A stretch of 64,000 nucleotides of DNA from an uncultured Sphingobacteriales bacterium (GTDB lineage Bacteria > Bacteroidota > Bacteroidia > Chitinophagales > Chitinophagaceae), in assembly GCA_937991535.1 (NCBI GenBank), contig CALKHN010000008.1, forward strand, positions 1 to 64,000. The letters run 5' to 3'. The notes under the pieces were generated by a model, which was given only the letters and a program-made list of their open reading frames with translations, was not told the DNA's origin and did not search any database. Positions 52,954 through 62,577 of this stretch are shown in pieces; the first letter of the stretch is position 1, and every line of letters starts with the position of its first letter. The position numbers and the translations under genes are program-made.

Positions 52954-53753
52954 TGAGAAATAGTTTTTATATTATTTTGCGACAAAGTTAAGTAACGTTC
53001 TGCTTCTTTCAATAGTTTACTTTCGGGAAACCTGTCCTGGAAATCCTGTGCTTCCTCAATTGCCTGTACGTAACGCTCATTTTGCTTATCCGGTATGCTC
53101 ATAGCAGCATATCTATAATAAGATTTTACTACCCAAAGCTTAAACTCATCGGCATTGGGTGCGTCAGGATAACTATTCAGCAATGTGGAAAAAGATATAG
53201 CTGCTGCCTTATACTGACCTAGATTATAATACAATTCTGCACTGCTATAGTCCTTGGTTATCAACTTATTATAGCATTGAGCAATAATTTCCTGGGCTTC
53301 CTTGTTGCGTTCAGATCCAGGATGTGTATTAATAAATGTTTGCATTTGTCCCATAGCTTTTATAGTATTGGTTTGGTCCAATTCAGGCCTGGGTGATTGT
53401 TTAAAATAGCAGAAAGCATGCATATAATCCACTTCTTCTGCTTTAGCACTATTGGGGAAATATTCAAGAAAGCTTTTAAAAAGGTTTTCAGCACTGATGT
53501 AATCCTTTAGATAGTAAGCGCAATAAGCAAACTTATAATGAATATCTTCAAATTTGTTGGAGCCCTTGAAAACAGGAAACAAATCTTCGTACAACTGCTG
53601 TGCAAAACGATACTTTTTCTTTACAAAGTACTGATCCGCCATTCTGAGTTTATACTCATAGTCCTTACTTTTCATTACTTTAGAAAATCTAGAGCAGGAT
53701 GATAGGACACAAACTGCGCCAACCAGCAAAAAAAGGTATTTGATTATTCTCAT
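52950..53753 (-). CDS. bamD: Outer-membrane assembly lipoprotein BamD
   Basis: This 267-residue lipoprotein (lipobox VLSSCSR, Cys20) is part of the BAM machine that inserts beta-barrels. It contains tetratricopeptide-type repeats: YVKKKYRFAQQLYEDLFPVF, AYYLKDYISAENLFKSFLEYFPNS, and LGQYKAAAISFSTLLNSYPD. Length is normal. It is the first gene of its operon, with a -7 element just upstream. Confidence 0.93.
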   Translation of the reverse strand: MRIIKYLFLLVGAVCVLSSCSRFSKVMKSKDYEYKLRMADQYFVKKKYRFAQQLYEDLFPVFKGSNKFEDIHYKFAYCAYYLKDYISAENLFKSFLEYFPNSAKAEEVDYMHAFCYFKQSPRPELDQTNTIKAMGQMQTFINTHPGSERNKEAQEIIAQCYNKLITKDYSSAELYYNLGQYKAAAISFSTLLNSYPDAPNADEFKLWVVKSYYRYAAMSIPDKQNERYVQAIEEAQDFQDRFPESKLLKEAERYLTLSQNNIKTISQ

Positions 53754-53763
53754 AAAAGGCGGG

Positions 53764-53771
53764 CAAAAATA
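53764..53771 (-). promoter_or_regulatory. -7 element for the bamD operon
   Basis: On the - strand, TATTTTTG ends 10 bp before the bamD ATG. The leader would be only a few bases, so initiation may not use a Shine-Dalgarno. Confidence 0.45.
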
Positions 53772-53844
53772 ATTGTTTTATAATACAATCTGAGAGAATA
53801 AATGTAAACTTCTGATATTTAGCAACACGTTAAGGTATTGATAA

Positions 53845-53881
53845 AAAAGCTGGCTGCAGCTTATTTGCTGAGCCAGCTTTT
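53845..53881 (-). terminator. Terminator after the OmpA gene
   Basis: AAAAGCTGGCT (53845-53855) and AGCCAGCTTTT (53871-53881) form the stem. Read on the - strand it ends in a run of T. Confidence 0.8.
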
Positions 53882-53914
53882 AAAATTTATGATTAACCAT
53901 TGAAAACCAACTTA

Positions 53915-55573
53915 TTAACCTCTCCTCCTCAGGTTAGGATGTGGTGCAGGAACAGTATTCGGACCTTCATCGCTCACATCTGCCGCTCTAAGATCTACTG
54001 TATTACAATCTCCACCAGTTTCACCATATTTGAATATCAAGCGGTCTGAACTGATGCCTTGCTTTTCTACCAGGTAATTGATCACCACATTTACCCTATC
54101 CCAACTCAATTGCTGTGAAGATTTTGAGGGCTCACAGGTATAGCTTGTTACTACTACCCTGCAATTAGGGTTTTGACGAAGCCTGTCTGCTACGTTAGCC
54201 AGCACGGCTTCAGCATCCTGAGAAATTTTAAAGGCTTTAGCATTAAAAGAAATACTGGGTAAATCGCCTATCCCGCAATCGCCGCCACCTCTTTTAGCAA
54301 CATAACCTTCAAAGCAAGACTCATCAGGACAAGGACACTTACCTACGCCATCTGCATCAACAGGTTGGCAAACTGTAGGGGTTATCAACTCTTTATCCTT
54401 GTAATCAGGTACACCATCACCGTCTGTATCCCTGCTCACACCATGCGTATCAACTGATGCACCGGCAGGCGTATTGGGTTCCATATCAAACTGGTCAGAA
54501 ACACCATCACCGTCAGCATCATCCAATACAGGTTTGGGTATTTTCATATGCTTGGGAGAGTTTAACTCGCTGTACGCATAATCCAATGGATTGAGCCACC
54601 ACAAAGGTTGAACAGATTTTGAGCCTATATTGATATTTAATCCTAAACTGGCAAAATTATACATATCATTGCTGGGGGTAAGCACCCTGCCTGTATTGGG
54701 ATTGCCCGGATCACTTACATTCTGCCAGCGAACACCATCCAGCAGGTCGTCGCCTGTAAAAGTTAACCTGTCTTCTATTGCCAGGTTTAACCTGTCGCTC
54801 AATTTAATGGCAACACCTACTCCTACCGTCCTGGAAAAACGAAGTGTTTTTCCGAAAAGCTTTGCTCTTGCATTGCCTTCATTTTCAGCAAGGGTATTGT
54901 AGCTTCCGGCATCTAAAAGATTTTTAACGTCCTTAATGGTTTGCCTTCTCTCTTTATAAACATTGTTAACTCCTATAGTGCTGAAATTATATAATGCATT
55001 GGCATCCGATACAACGTTGGTTTTTGTTTCATATACTGTAGCGCCTATACCTGCCAGTGCATATACAACAAAACCAGTTTTACCTTTATGGAAACGGATG
55101 TTATTGAAAGTAAATACTCCCTGCAAAGACAGGTCCTGCACATTGGCTTTATAGTTATCGAAAACGGTTTGTCCAACACCATAGCCTGCATTGCGCCAAT
55201 GATCAGCAAAACCACTGGTTCTTTCTTTCCAGTTTACACCTCTTGCCATACCATATACGTATTCAGCACGTACAGAGAACAGGTAACCCAGCGCTTTTCT
55301 TACGTGTACACCAAAACCTGGCGTAGGGAACTGTGATGCCACATCTCCCAATATATTAAACGTACCTACTTTTAAACCCAGTTCCCACTGACTTCTTGGC
55401 TTTGCAGGAAAATTATACTGGTTATTCAAAAACTCGTTATGTTGTCCCAGTCTTTTGGAAGGAATTAAAGAAGAATCTCTCCAATCGTAGCTACCGGTAG
55501 TTTCCTGGGCAAACAGGACTGTGGTTAGCAATGTAAAAATCCCCAGCAGCAAGAAAATCCTTTTGGTTGCCAT
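53915..55573 (-). CDS. OmpA-family outer-membrane protein with TSP3 repeats
   Basis: This 552-residue protein has a signal peptide ending VLFAQ, a beta-barrel-like region (about 60-320), thrombospondin type 3 calcium-binding repeats (DADGDGVSDQFD, DTDGDGVPDYKD) and a C-terminal OmpA domain. That domain (ISFNAKAFKISQDAEAVLANVADRLRQNP, DRVNVVINYLV) links the outer membrane to peptidoglycan. It is probably an abundant structural protein and has a good promoter. Confidence 0.92.
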   Translation of the reverse strand: MATKRIFLLLGIFTLLTTVLFAQETTGSYDWRDSSLIPSKRLGQHNEFLNNQYNFPAKPRSQWELGLKVGTFNILGDVASQFPTPGFGVHVRKALGYLFSVRAEYVYGMARGVNWKERTSGFADHWRNAGYGVGQTVFDNYKANVQDLSLQGVFTFNNIRFHKGKTGFVVYALAGIGATVYETKTNVVSDANALYNFSTIGVNNVYKERRQTIKDVKNLLDAGSYNTLAENEGNARAKLFGKTLRFSRTVGVGVAIKLSDRLNLAIEDRLTFTGDDLLDGVRWQNVSDPGNPNTGRVLTPSNDMYNFASLGLNINIGSKSVQPLWWLNPLDYAYSELNSPKHMKIPKPVLDDADGDGVSDQFDMEPNTPAGASVDTHGVSRDTDGDGVPDYKDKELITPTVCQPVDADGVGKCPCPDESCFEGYVAKRGGGDCGIGDLPSISFNAKAFKISQDAEAVLANVADRLRQNPNCRVVVTSYTCEPSKSSQQLSWDRVNVVINYLVEKQGISSDRLIFKYGETGGDCNTVDLRAADVSDEGPNTVPAPHPNLRRRG

Positions 55574-55626
55574 AATGTCTAAAATATTAGTGAATGAATA
55601 CGGTGATCTTATAAAAAAGTTATATG

Positions 55627-55657
55627 CAAAAGTATTGATTGAGTATCAAATACCAAA
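55627..55657 (-). promoter_or_regulatory. Promoter of the OmpA gene
   Basis: On the - strand, TTTG (55657-55654), a 19-bp spacer and TACTTTTG (55634-55627) match the Bacteroidota consensus. The ATG lies 53 bp downstream. Confidence 0.7.
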
Positions 55658-55750
55658 TTTTTTAGAAATAATAAATTACACAGTTAACTTGCAGTGTTTT
55701 ATATCAGACAGCAAACTGAATTCATTAGTTGCAACATTTATGCCTTTTTT

Positions 55751-56719
55751 ATGAAGATGAATACAGCAAAGAGAATTATATCGGATGAACTGGCAATCTT
55801 CGAATCAAAATTCAAGGCATCAGTTAAAAGCAATGTTCCTTTGCTCGACAGGATAATGCAATACATTGTAAAGCGGAAAGGGAAACAACTCAGGCCCATG
55901 TTTGTTTTGCTTTCGGCCAAGCTTGCCGGCGGCATCAATGATTCAACTTACCGGGCTGCTTCCCTGGTAGAATTGTTACATACTGCTACCCTGGTACATG
56001 ATGATGTTGTGGATGAATCGTATGAAAGGAGGGGATTTTTTTCTACATATGCGTTGTGGAAAACCAAGGTTTCTGTTCTGGTGGGCGATTATTTGCTCAG
56101 CAAAGGGCTGCTCTTATCCCTGAACGGGCAGGACTATCGCATATTGCATATTCTTTCCGATGCAGTGCGTCAAATGAGCGAAGGAGAACTTTTACAAATT
56201 GAAAAAGCGCGGGGGCTGAATTTAAACGAAGATATTTATTTTGAAATCATCAAAACAAAAACGGCTTCTTTACTGGCATCTGCTTGTGCTGCAGGAGGCT
56301 GGTCCGGATCTGAAAATGAAGATATTACCGAAAAACTGAGGCAATTTGGAGAATATACAGGAATAGCTTTTCAAATAAAAGACGATCTTTTTGATTATGG
56401 AACCGACAGCATTGGTAAACCCACCGGCAACGATATTAAAGAAAAGAAACTTACGCTCCCTTTAATATATACACTAAATCATACTACTTCATCAAAACGG
56501 AGAGAGCTTATATATATAATAAAGAACCAGAATCGCAGAAAAGAAAAGGTGAATTATGTGATAGAAAACGTAAAACAAACCGGGGGAATTCAATATGGAG
56601 AGCAAAAGATGCTGGAGTACAGGGAAAAGGCACTTTCAGTGTTGCATGAATTTCCTCCATCAGAAATTCGCAATGCATTGGAAGAAATGCTAAATTACAC
56701 AACAGACAGAAAGCATTAG
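55751..56719 (+). CDS. Polyprenyl diphosphate synthase
   Basis: This protein of about 322 residues condenses isopentenyl diphosphate into a long-chain prenyl diphosphate, for menaquinone or a lipid carrier. The first Asp-rich motif is LVHDDVVDES and the second is FQIKDDLFDYG; KGKQLRPMFV is the substrate-binding block. The ATG at 55751 gives the typical start; the frame is open upstream without family pattern. It ends 14 bp before recJ. Confidence 0.93.
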   Translation: MKMNTAKRIISDELAIFESKFKASVKSNVPLLDRIMQYIVKRKGKQLRPMFVLLSAKLAGGINDSTYRAASLVELLHTATLVHDDVVDESYERRGFFSTYALWKTKVSVLVGDYLLSKGLLLSLNGQDYRILHILSDAVRQMSEGELLQIEKARGLNLNEDIYFEIIKTKTASLLASACAAGGWSGSENEDITEKLRQFGEYTGIAFQIKDDLFDYGTDSIGKPTGNDIKEKKLTLPLIYTLNHTTSSKRRELIYIIKNQNRRKEKVNYVIENVKQTGGIQYGEQKMLEYREKALSVLHEFPPSEIRNALEEMLNYTTDRKH

Positions 56720-56733
56720 CCAAACAAACACCA

Positions 56734-58443
56734 ATGGAAAAAAGATGGCATATACTGGAGGCTCCGGAAAATAAAGCGGAGCAATTATCCCATGAGCTCA
56801 CCATACATCCGGCGCTTTGTAAAATATTGGTGCAAAGAGGAATTGAAACTTACGAAGAGGCTAAAAATTATTTCCGCCCTCAATTGTCCGATCTGCATAA
56901 CCCCATGCTAATGAAAGATATGGATAAGGCGGTGCAAAGGTTAGTCGCTGCTTTTGAAAACAAAGAAAATATCCTTGTATTTGGAGATTATGATGTAGAT
57001 GGTACTACGGCAGTATCATGTATGTTCCGTTTTCTGCAAAAAGTTTACATTCCGGAAAATATCCAGTTTTATATCCCCCATCGCTATCGCGAGGGTTATG
57101 GGGTTTCCAAAGACGGTATTGACTTCGCTCTTAAAAATAAGATTACACTAATTATAGCTTTGGATTGTGGCATTAAATCGATAGAACTTGTGCGGTATGC
57201 CAGGTCTGTTGGTATTGATTTTATTATTTGCGATCATCATTTGCCCGATGAGGAACTTCCTCCGGCAGTTGCCATTTTAAATCCCAAACAAAAGGATTGC
57301 CCCTATCCGTACAAAGAACTATGCGGTTGCGGTGTTGGATTTAAACTCATTTGTGCATTAAGCCACCATTTGGGACTTGAAAAAAAAGAATGCTTTAATT
57401 ACCTGGATCTGGTTGCAACTGCCATTGCAGCAGACATTGTTCCAATGACGGGGGAAAACAGGATACTTGCCTATTATGGCGTAAAGCAGGTAAACGAAAA
57501 TCCTTCACCCGGCATAAAGGCTCTTATTGAGTTAAGCGGACTTCAAAAGTCAGTGGTTCATATTAACAACCTTGTTTTTGTTATTGCCCCCCGTATAAAT
57601 GCTGCCGGACGTATGGATGATGCCCGCAAAGCCGTTCAGTTGTTTATTGAAGAAGACTACGCGAAAGCTATTGAATATGCGGGAATGCTGCACTCCGACA
57701 ATGACGAAAGAAAAGAGGCCGACAGCAGCATTACAGGGCAGGCCCTGAGTATGATTGAAAATGATGAAATACTGATACAGAGAAAAACAACCGTAGTTTA
57801 TCAACCACACTGGCATAAAGGGGTGGTAGGTATTGTGGCTTCCAGGCTTATTGAAAAATATTACCGTCCCACCGTAGTATTAACCCAAAGCGGGGAAATA
57901 GTGGCCGGTAGCGCCCGGAGTGTGCCCGGCTTCAATTTATATGAGGCTATTCATGCCTGCAGGCAACATTTATTAGGTTATGGCGGCCATTTCGCTGCGG
58001 CGGGCATGACGATGCTTCCTGAACATGTGGAAGCTTTCAGCAATAAATTTGAAGAAGTGGTTACCGCCCAAATCGAGCCGGCTCAATTAATTCCTGTGCT
58101 TTTTATTGACGGAGCAATTGAACTTGCCGATATTAAACCGGTTTTTTATAAGATCATCTGCCAAATGGAGCCTTTCGGTCCCGAAAACCTGCGCCCGGTT
58201 TTTGTATGCAGAAATGTTACAGATACAGGCTATTCCAGGATTGTGAAAGAACAACATATTAAATTTTCAATAAAGCAGGACAATACGGTAATAAGCGGCA
58301 TCGGTTTTAATCTGGCACAACATTTCAACCTACTGGAATCCAAACAACCCGTTGATATTGTTTTTACGATTGACGAAAATGAATGGAACGGTGAAAAAAA
58401 TCTGCAATTAAAAGTGATTGATTTCAGACGAAGTGACAATTGA
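56734..58443 (+). CDS. recJ: Single-stranded-DNA exonuclease RecJ
   Basis: This 569-residue 5'-3' exonuclease acts in recombination and mismatch repair. Catalytic motifs are GDYDVDGTTA (Asp85, Asp87, Asp89), ALDCG, ICDHHLPD (167-169) and, in the DHHA1 domain, YGGHFAAAGMT. Length is close to the family norm. It overlaps the next gene by 4 bp. Confidence 0.97.
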   Translation: MEKRWHILEAPENKAEQLSHELTIHPALCKILVQRGIETYEEAKNYFRPQLSDLHNPMLMKDMDKAVQRLVAAFENKENILVFGDYDVDGTTAVSCMFRFLQKVYIPENIQFYIPHRYREGYGVSKDGIDFALKNKITLIIALDCGIKSIELVRYARSVGIDFIICDHHLPDEELPPAVAILNPKQKDCPYPYKELCGCGVGFKLICALSHHLGLEKKECFNYLDLVATAIAADIVPMTGENRILAYYGVKQVNENPSPGIKALIELSGLQKSVVHINNLVFVIAPRINAAGRMDDARKAVQLFIEEDYAKAIEYAGMLHSDNDERKEADSSITGQALSMIENDEILIQRKTTVVYQPHWHKGVVGIVASRLIEKYYRPTVVLTQSGEIVAGSARSVPGFNLYEAIHACRQHLLGYGGHFAAAGMTMLPEHVEAFSNKFEEVVTAQIEPAQLIPVLFIDGAIELADIKPVFYKIICQMEPFGPENLRPVFVCRNVTDTGYSRIVKEQHIKFSIKQDNTVISGIGFNLAQHFNLLESKQPVDIVFTIDENEWNGEKNLQLKVIDFRRSDN

Positions 58444-59123
58444 AAAAATGGCTTAATTATATAAAACTTTATGGGTATTTCGCTATCAACTGGAACCCCG
58501 TTCTTGCCAGTTTTATTTTAATGCATGAAATAAAAGGGGAAAAAAAATTTGGAGTTGACACTTCGAAGCCCCTTGAATTAACACAGCTTACGATTGGCAA
58601 CGTAGACATCTCGCATTCATCAAGGTACGAAGGGGTAAACTTTTATATACTGGAGGCATTGCTAAAGCGCCTGTGCGAAATTTGCGATGACAGGTCTTTC
58701 ACAGATCTTGGCTGCGGAAAAGGCAGAGCAATGGTAGTGGCGGCCCATTACGGATTTACAACAATCAGAGGTGTAGACTTTGCGCAGGAAGTATGCAGCA
58801 TTGCGGAGCAGCACATGCAAAAGACCAACGTTCAATTTCCTCAAATGAGCTACCAGGTTTTATGCAAAAACGTACTGGAATATGATATCCATCCGGATGA
58901 ATCTGTTTTCTTTATGTTCAATCCTTTTAGCGATGATACGATTGCCAGGTTCCTCGAAAAAGTAAATGTTTCGGTAAAACAAAATCCCCGCACGGTTTAT
59001 TTTTTATATGTCAGCCCCAGGTACATAGAAACCTTTTTTGAGTTTGAATATGAACCGGTATACCGCAAAAGAAAATTGAAATGGCTGGATGGCGTTATAC
59101 TGAAAAAAGATGTTACAGCATAA
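58440..59123 (+). CDS. Class I SAM-dependent methyltransferase
   Basis: This 227-residue protein starts with TTG overlapping the recJ stop. Motif I is FTDLGCGKGRAMVVAA and motif II lies in IRGVDFAQEVCSIA; FFMFNPFSDDT is the catalytic NPF-type motif. This could be an N-methyltransferase on a base or protein, but I do not recognise the substrate. Co-translation with recJ is likely from the overlap. Confidence 0.82.
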   Translation: MKKWLNYIKLYGYFAINWNPVLASFILMHEIKGEKKFGVDTSKPLELTQLTIGNVDISHSSRYEGVNFYILEALLKRLCEICDDRSFTDLGCGKGRAMVVAAHYGFTTIRGVDFAQEVCSIAEQHMQKTNVQFPQMSYQVLCKNVLEYDIHPDESVFFMFNPFSDDTIARFLEKVNVSVKQNPRTVYFLYVSPRYIETFFEFEYEPVYRKRKLKWLDGVILKKDVTA

Positions 59124-59135
59124 TACCGTGCACTA

Positions 59136-59177
59136 AAAAAAGCAACAGCCCGGATAATGACCCGGGCAATTGCTTTT
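59136..59177. terminator. Bidirectional terminator between the methyltransferase gene and htpG
   Basis: AAAAGCAACAGCCCGG pairs with CCGGGCAATTGCTTTT, with one or two mismatches. T runs flank both ends. Confidence 0.8.
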
Positions 59178-59201
59178 AGTAAATATGAACGATACTTATT
59201 A

Positions 59202-61052
59202 TCAGCTCTCAAGAATAATCTTACTTTTCTGCGTTCCACTCATCAGCTCTACGCTGCGGTTAATAAAATCAGTAAGATTATTTCCTTTCAATAACCCTTG
59301 CGACAATAGAGCCAGGTCGGCCAGGTTGTGAACAGCCTTTTCTTTTTTTGTTGTATCGGTTTCATGTAATATGGTTTGAAATACCGGGTGATTGCCGTTT
59401 ACTGTAAGCGTTACATCATCCGGCATGCTGGCATAAAATCCCGCCATAGGTCCGCCTGCAAGAGCCATATCCTTCATGCGCCGCATAAATTCCGGACGGG
59501 TGGCAACCACCGGAGGAGCTTCAGCACCCAGCCCTTTCACTTCAACAGACATATTAACGTCCGGACGCTGCACATTAAACAAATCTTTTAATGCATCGGC
59601 TTCTTCCTTGCTGAGAACGGTTTCCCCGGCTTCCTGTTTATCAACCAGGTTATCGGCAATGTCGGCATCGACACGGGTAAAATGAACATTCTCCCATTTG
59701 TTTTCTACCTGGCTTATAAACGCGGCATCTACCAGGGTTTCCATTTTTACAACCTTGTATCCCCTTGCTTTTGCCTGCTGAATATAGGCATCCTGCTGTA
59801 CCGGATTAGTAGTATACAATATAACCAGCTTGCCGTCTTTGTTCTTTTGCAAGGGTTCTGCGGCGGCTCTGTATTCTTCAAGCGTATAAAATTTTCCGCC
59901 TTCTACGTCTTCAAATACATGAAACCTGTTGGCTCTTTCCAGAAATTTATCGTCAGTCATCATTCCATACTTCACGAACAAGCCAATATGTTCCCATTTT
60001 TCTTCAAACGCTTTCCTGTCCTTGTTGAATATCTCCTCCAGCTTGTCGGCAACTTTCTTAGTAATATGATTGTTGATCTTCCTCACATTGGGATCACCCT
60101 GCAAATAGCTACGGCTTACATTAAGGGGAATATCCGGAGAATCAATTACGCCCTGCAGCAACATCAAAAATTCGGGCACAATGTCTTTTACTTCTTCAGT
60201 AACAAATACCTGGTTGCTGTACAACTGAATTTTATCCTTCTGTATTTCATAACTCTGCTTTATTTTGGGAAAATACAGGATGCCGGTCAGGTTGAAAGGA
60301 TAGTCTACATTAAGATGAATCCAGAAAAGCGGTGTTTCGTTAAAAGGATATAGCTCTTTATAGAAATTCTGATAATCTTCTGTAGTTAATTCAGAAGGTT
60401 TTTTTGTCCATGCAGGGTTGGTATTATTGATCTGCTTGTCTTCAAAAAAAATAGGAATGGGTAAAAACCGGCAAAATTTTTCAAGTATTTGTCTTATTCT
60501 TCCTGCTTCTAAAAATTCTTTACTTTCTTCATTAATATGAAGTACAATGTCGGTACCCCTGTCCGGCTTCTCTGTTTCTTCCAGTGTAAATGCCGGGCTG
60601 CCGTCGCACTCCCACTTTACAGCAGGTTTATCCTGCAGGTACGATTTTGTTATAACTTCAACTTTATCGCTCACCATAAAGGAAGAATAAAACCCCAGCC
60701 CGAAATGACCTATAATATTGCTTTCATTTTGTCCTTTATACTTCTCTAAAAATTCCTCTGCACCACTAAACGCTACCTGGTTAAGGTATTTATCCACTTC
60801 TTCGGCGGTCATGCCCACCCCTTTGTCAGAAATAGTGAGAGTTTTGGTTTCGGCATCTAATTTCACATCTATCCGTAATTCGCCCAATTCGCCTTTGGCT
60901 TCTCCTATAGAAGATAAGGTTTTTATTTTTTGAGTGGCATCCACGGCATTACTAACCAGTTCCCGTAAAAAGATATCATGTTCGCTGTAAAGAAATTTTT
61001 TAATGATAGGGAATATGTTCTCCGTTTGTACCCTTATGTTTCCTTTTTGCAT
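59202..61052 (-). CDS. htpG: Chaperone HtpG (Hsp90)
   Basis: This 616-residue ATP-dependent chaperone has ELVSNAVDATQKI (ATP-binding Glu and Asn), DKGVGMTAEEVDKYLNQ, and IGHFGLGFYSSFMVSDKV, the GHKL motifs. Middle and C-terminal domains are complete (LNVSRSYLQGD, SKEEADALKDL). The ATG at 61050-61052 is used instead of an upstream TTG/ATG extension. It is divergent from rpsF. Confidence 0.97.
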   Translation of the reverse strand: MQKGNIRVQTENIFPIIKKFLYSEHDIFLRELVSNAVDATQKIKTLSSIGEAKGELGELRIDVKLDAETKTLTISDKGVGMTAEEVDKYLNQVAFSGAEEFLEKYKGQNESNIIGHFGLGFYSSFMVSDKVEVITKSYLQDKPAVKWECDGSPAFTLEETEKPDRGTDIVLHINEESKEFLEAGRIRQILEKFCRFLPIPIFFEDKQINNTNPAWTKKPSELTTEDYQNFYKELYPFNETPLFWIHLNVDYPFNLTGILYFPKIKQSYEIQKDKIQLYSNQVFVTEEVKDIVPEFLMLLQGVIDSPDIPLNVSRSYLQGDPNVRKINNHITKKVADKLEEIFNKDRKAFEEKWEHIGLFVKYGMMTDDKFLERANRFHVFEDVEGGKFYTLEEYRAAAEPLQKNKDGKLVILYTTNPVQQDAYIQQAKARGYKVVKMETLVDAAFISQVENKWENVHFTRVDADIADNLVDKQEAGETVLSKEEADALKDLFNVQRPDVNMSVEVKGLGAEAPPVVATRPEFMRRMKDMALAGGPMAGFYASMPDDVTLTVNGNHPVFQTILHETDTTKKEKAVHNLADLALLSQGLLKGNNLTDFINRSVELMSGTQKSKIILES

Positions 61053-61188
61053 AATGCTTGATTCAATTAAGTTATAAATGGCAACAACCTGCGGCAAATA
61101 AAATGCCATTGGAGGAATTACTGACAGGTTGGCAAATGGGCGTTTTAAATTTTTGGTTTATAGTTTATGAAAATATGATAAAAAAAAC

Positions 61189-61196
61189 TACCTTTG
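61189..61196 (+). promoter_or_regulatory. Promoter of rpsF-rpsR-rplI
   Basis: TACCTTTG matches the -7 element exactly and is the same as that of rpsT. A weak TTTA lies 21 bp upstream. The rpsF ATG is 36 bp downstream. Confidence 0.6.
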
Positions 61197-61231
61197 CACC
61201 CCATATTTTTTTTAAACCAAAATTCAGGGTA

Positions 61232-61588
61232 ATGAACAATTATGAATTGATGGTGATTTTTACCCCTGTTCTGAGCGATGAAGAGTTTAAAGCAGCTCAG
61301 AAAAAGTATACAGATCTTGTTACCGGAGCCGGCGGCGAGATTGTGTATTCTAACCCCTGGGGGTTGAAATCACTGGCGTATCCCGTCCAGAAAAAGACCA
61401 CTGGTATTTACTGGGTTGTGGAATTTATTGCGCCATCCACCTTCAATGAAACTTTGAAGATTCAACTGCTGCGTGACGAGCAGGTATTGCGTCACATGGT
61501 TACAAAACTCGATAAATACGCCGTCGGGTACAATGCCAGAAAGAGAAGTGGTGTAAGTTACAAGAACGAAAAAGCGGAGGCTGAATAG
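61232..61588 (+). CDS. rpsF: Ribosomal protein S6
   Basis: This 118-residue protein is bS6 of the small subunit. Its start is MNNYELMVIFTPVLSDEEF; GLKSLAYPVQKKTTGIYWVVEF is the conserved core. The frame is open upstream to 61058, but that part is intergenic and lies before the promoter. Confidence 0.97.
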   Translation: MNNYELMVIFTPVLSDEEFKAAQKKYTDLVTGAGGEIVYSNPWGLKSLAYPVQKKTTGIYWVVEFIAPSTFNETLKIQLLRDEQVLRHMVTKLDKYAVGYNARKRSGVSYKNEKAEAE

Positions 61589-61589
61589 T

Positions 61590-61856
61590 ATGGCAAAAGC
61601 TAATGAAATCAAATACCTTACGGCTATCAAAACAGAAAAGCCTAAGAAGAAGTTCTGCCGCTTCAAGAAGTACGGTATCAAGTACATTGATTACAAAGAC
61701 GTTGAGTTTTTAAAGAAATTCCTCAATGAACAGGGTAAAATGTTACCCCGCCGTATTTCAGGCAATTCGCTTAAATACCAGCGGAAGGTATCAGAGGCGA
61801 TAAAGAAAGCCCGTCAAATGGCACTATTGCCGTATGTAACTGATCTTTTAAAGTAA
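61590..61856 (+). CDS. rpsR: Ribosomal protein S18
   Basis: This 88-residue protein is bS18, with CRFKKYGIKYIDYKDVEFLKKF and GKMLPRRISGNSLKYQRKV. It starts 1 bp after rpsF and is followed by rplI, the common order. Confidence 0.97.
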   Translation: MAKANEIKYLTAIKTEKPKKKFCRFKKYGIKYIDYKDVEFLKKFLNEQGKMLPRRISGNSLKYQRKVSEAIKKARQMALLPYVTDLLK

Positions 61857-61866
61857 GGAGGCAATC

Positions 61867-62313
61867 ATGGAAGTAATCTTAATACAAGACGTAGATAACT
61901 TAGGTTCGGCCAACGAAAAAGTAAAGGTAAGGAGCGGTTATGCACGCAACTATCTGATTCCTCAAAAATTTGCTATTGAAGCTTCTCCCTCTAACCTTAA
62001 ACAGTTGGAAGAAAAGCTTAAGCAGCTTAAGAAGAAGGAAGAAAAATTACTGGCTGAAATTAACCTGGTCATTAGCAAACTTAATGAAAGTCCATTGCAT
62101 ATTGGCGCAAAAACGGGCACTTCAGGCAAAATTTTCGGTAGTGTTACTACCGTTCAGATTGCCCGCGCCATCCGCGATCAGAAAGGTTATGAAATAGACC
62201 GTCGTCGCATTCATATTCTGGATGAAGTGAAGGAACTTGGCACACACAAGGCTAAAATCGACTTTGGCAACGGAAACGAAACCGAGCTAAGCTTTGAAGT
62301 AATAGCTGAATAA
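61867..62313 (+). CDS. rplI: Ribosomal protein L9
   Basis: This 148-residue protein is bL9, with MEVILIQDVDNLGSANEKVKVRSGYARNYLIP at its start. The long connecting helix (residues about 45-75) and the C-terminal domain (GKIFGSVTTVQIARAI) are complete. Confidence 0.97.
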   Translation: MEVILIQDVDNLGSANEKVKVRSGYARNYLIPQKFAIEASPSNLKQLEEKLKQLKKKEEKLLAEINLVISKLNESPLHIGAKTGTSGKIFGSVTTVQIARAIRDQKGYEIDRRRIHILDEVKELGTHKAKIDFGNGNETELSFEVIAE

Positions 62314-62318
62314 TAAAG

Positions 62319-62349
62319 AAAGAGGTTGACGATTTAGCAACCTCTTTTT
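62319..62349 (+). terminator. Terminator of rpsF-rpsR-rplI
   Basis: AAAGAGGTTG, loop ACGATTTAG, CAACCTCTTTTT. Confidence 0.88.
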
Positions 62350-62577
62350 ATATATTCTTTATTTCATATTTCGGTTTTTGCCTACCGATAGAATTAATAT
62401 AAATATATTCCATTTTATATGGTATTATTTTGGAAAACATTATCTTCACAATGCAGTAATGCACCATTAGTTCCTATTCTGGCTGGTTTTACGGCTAACC
62501 TCCGGTTCTCAGATCATTGTAGCGACTAAGTTTCCATTACTATTTTTTCAATTTTCACTTTTTAAATTTTAGTTACA

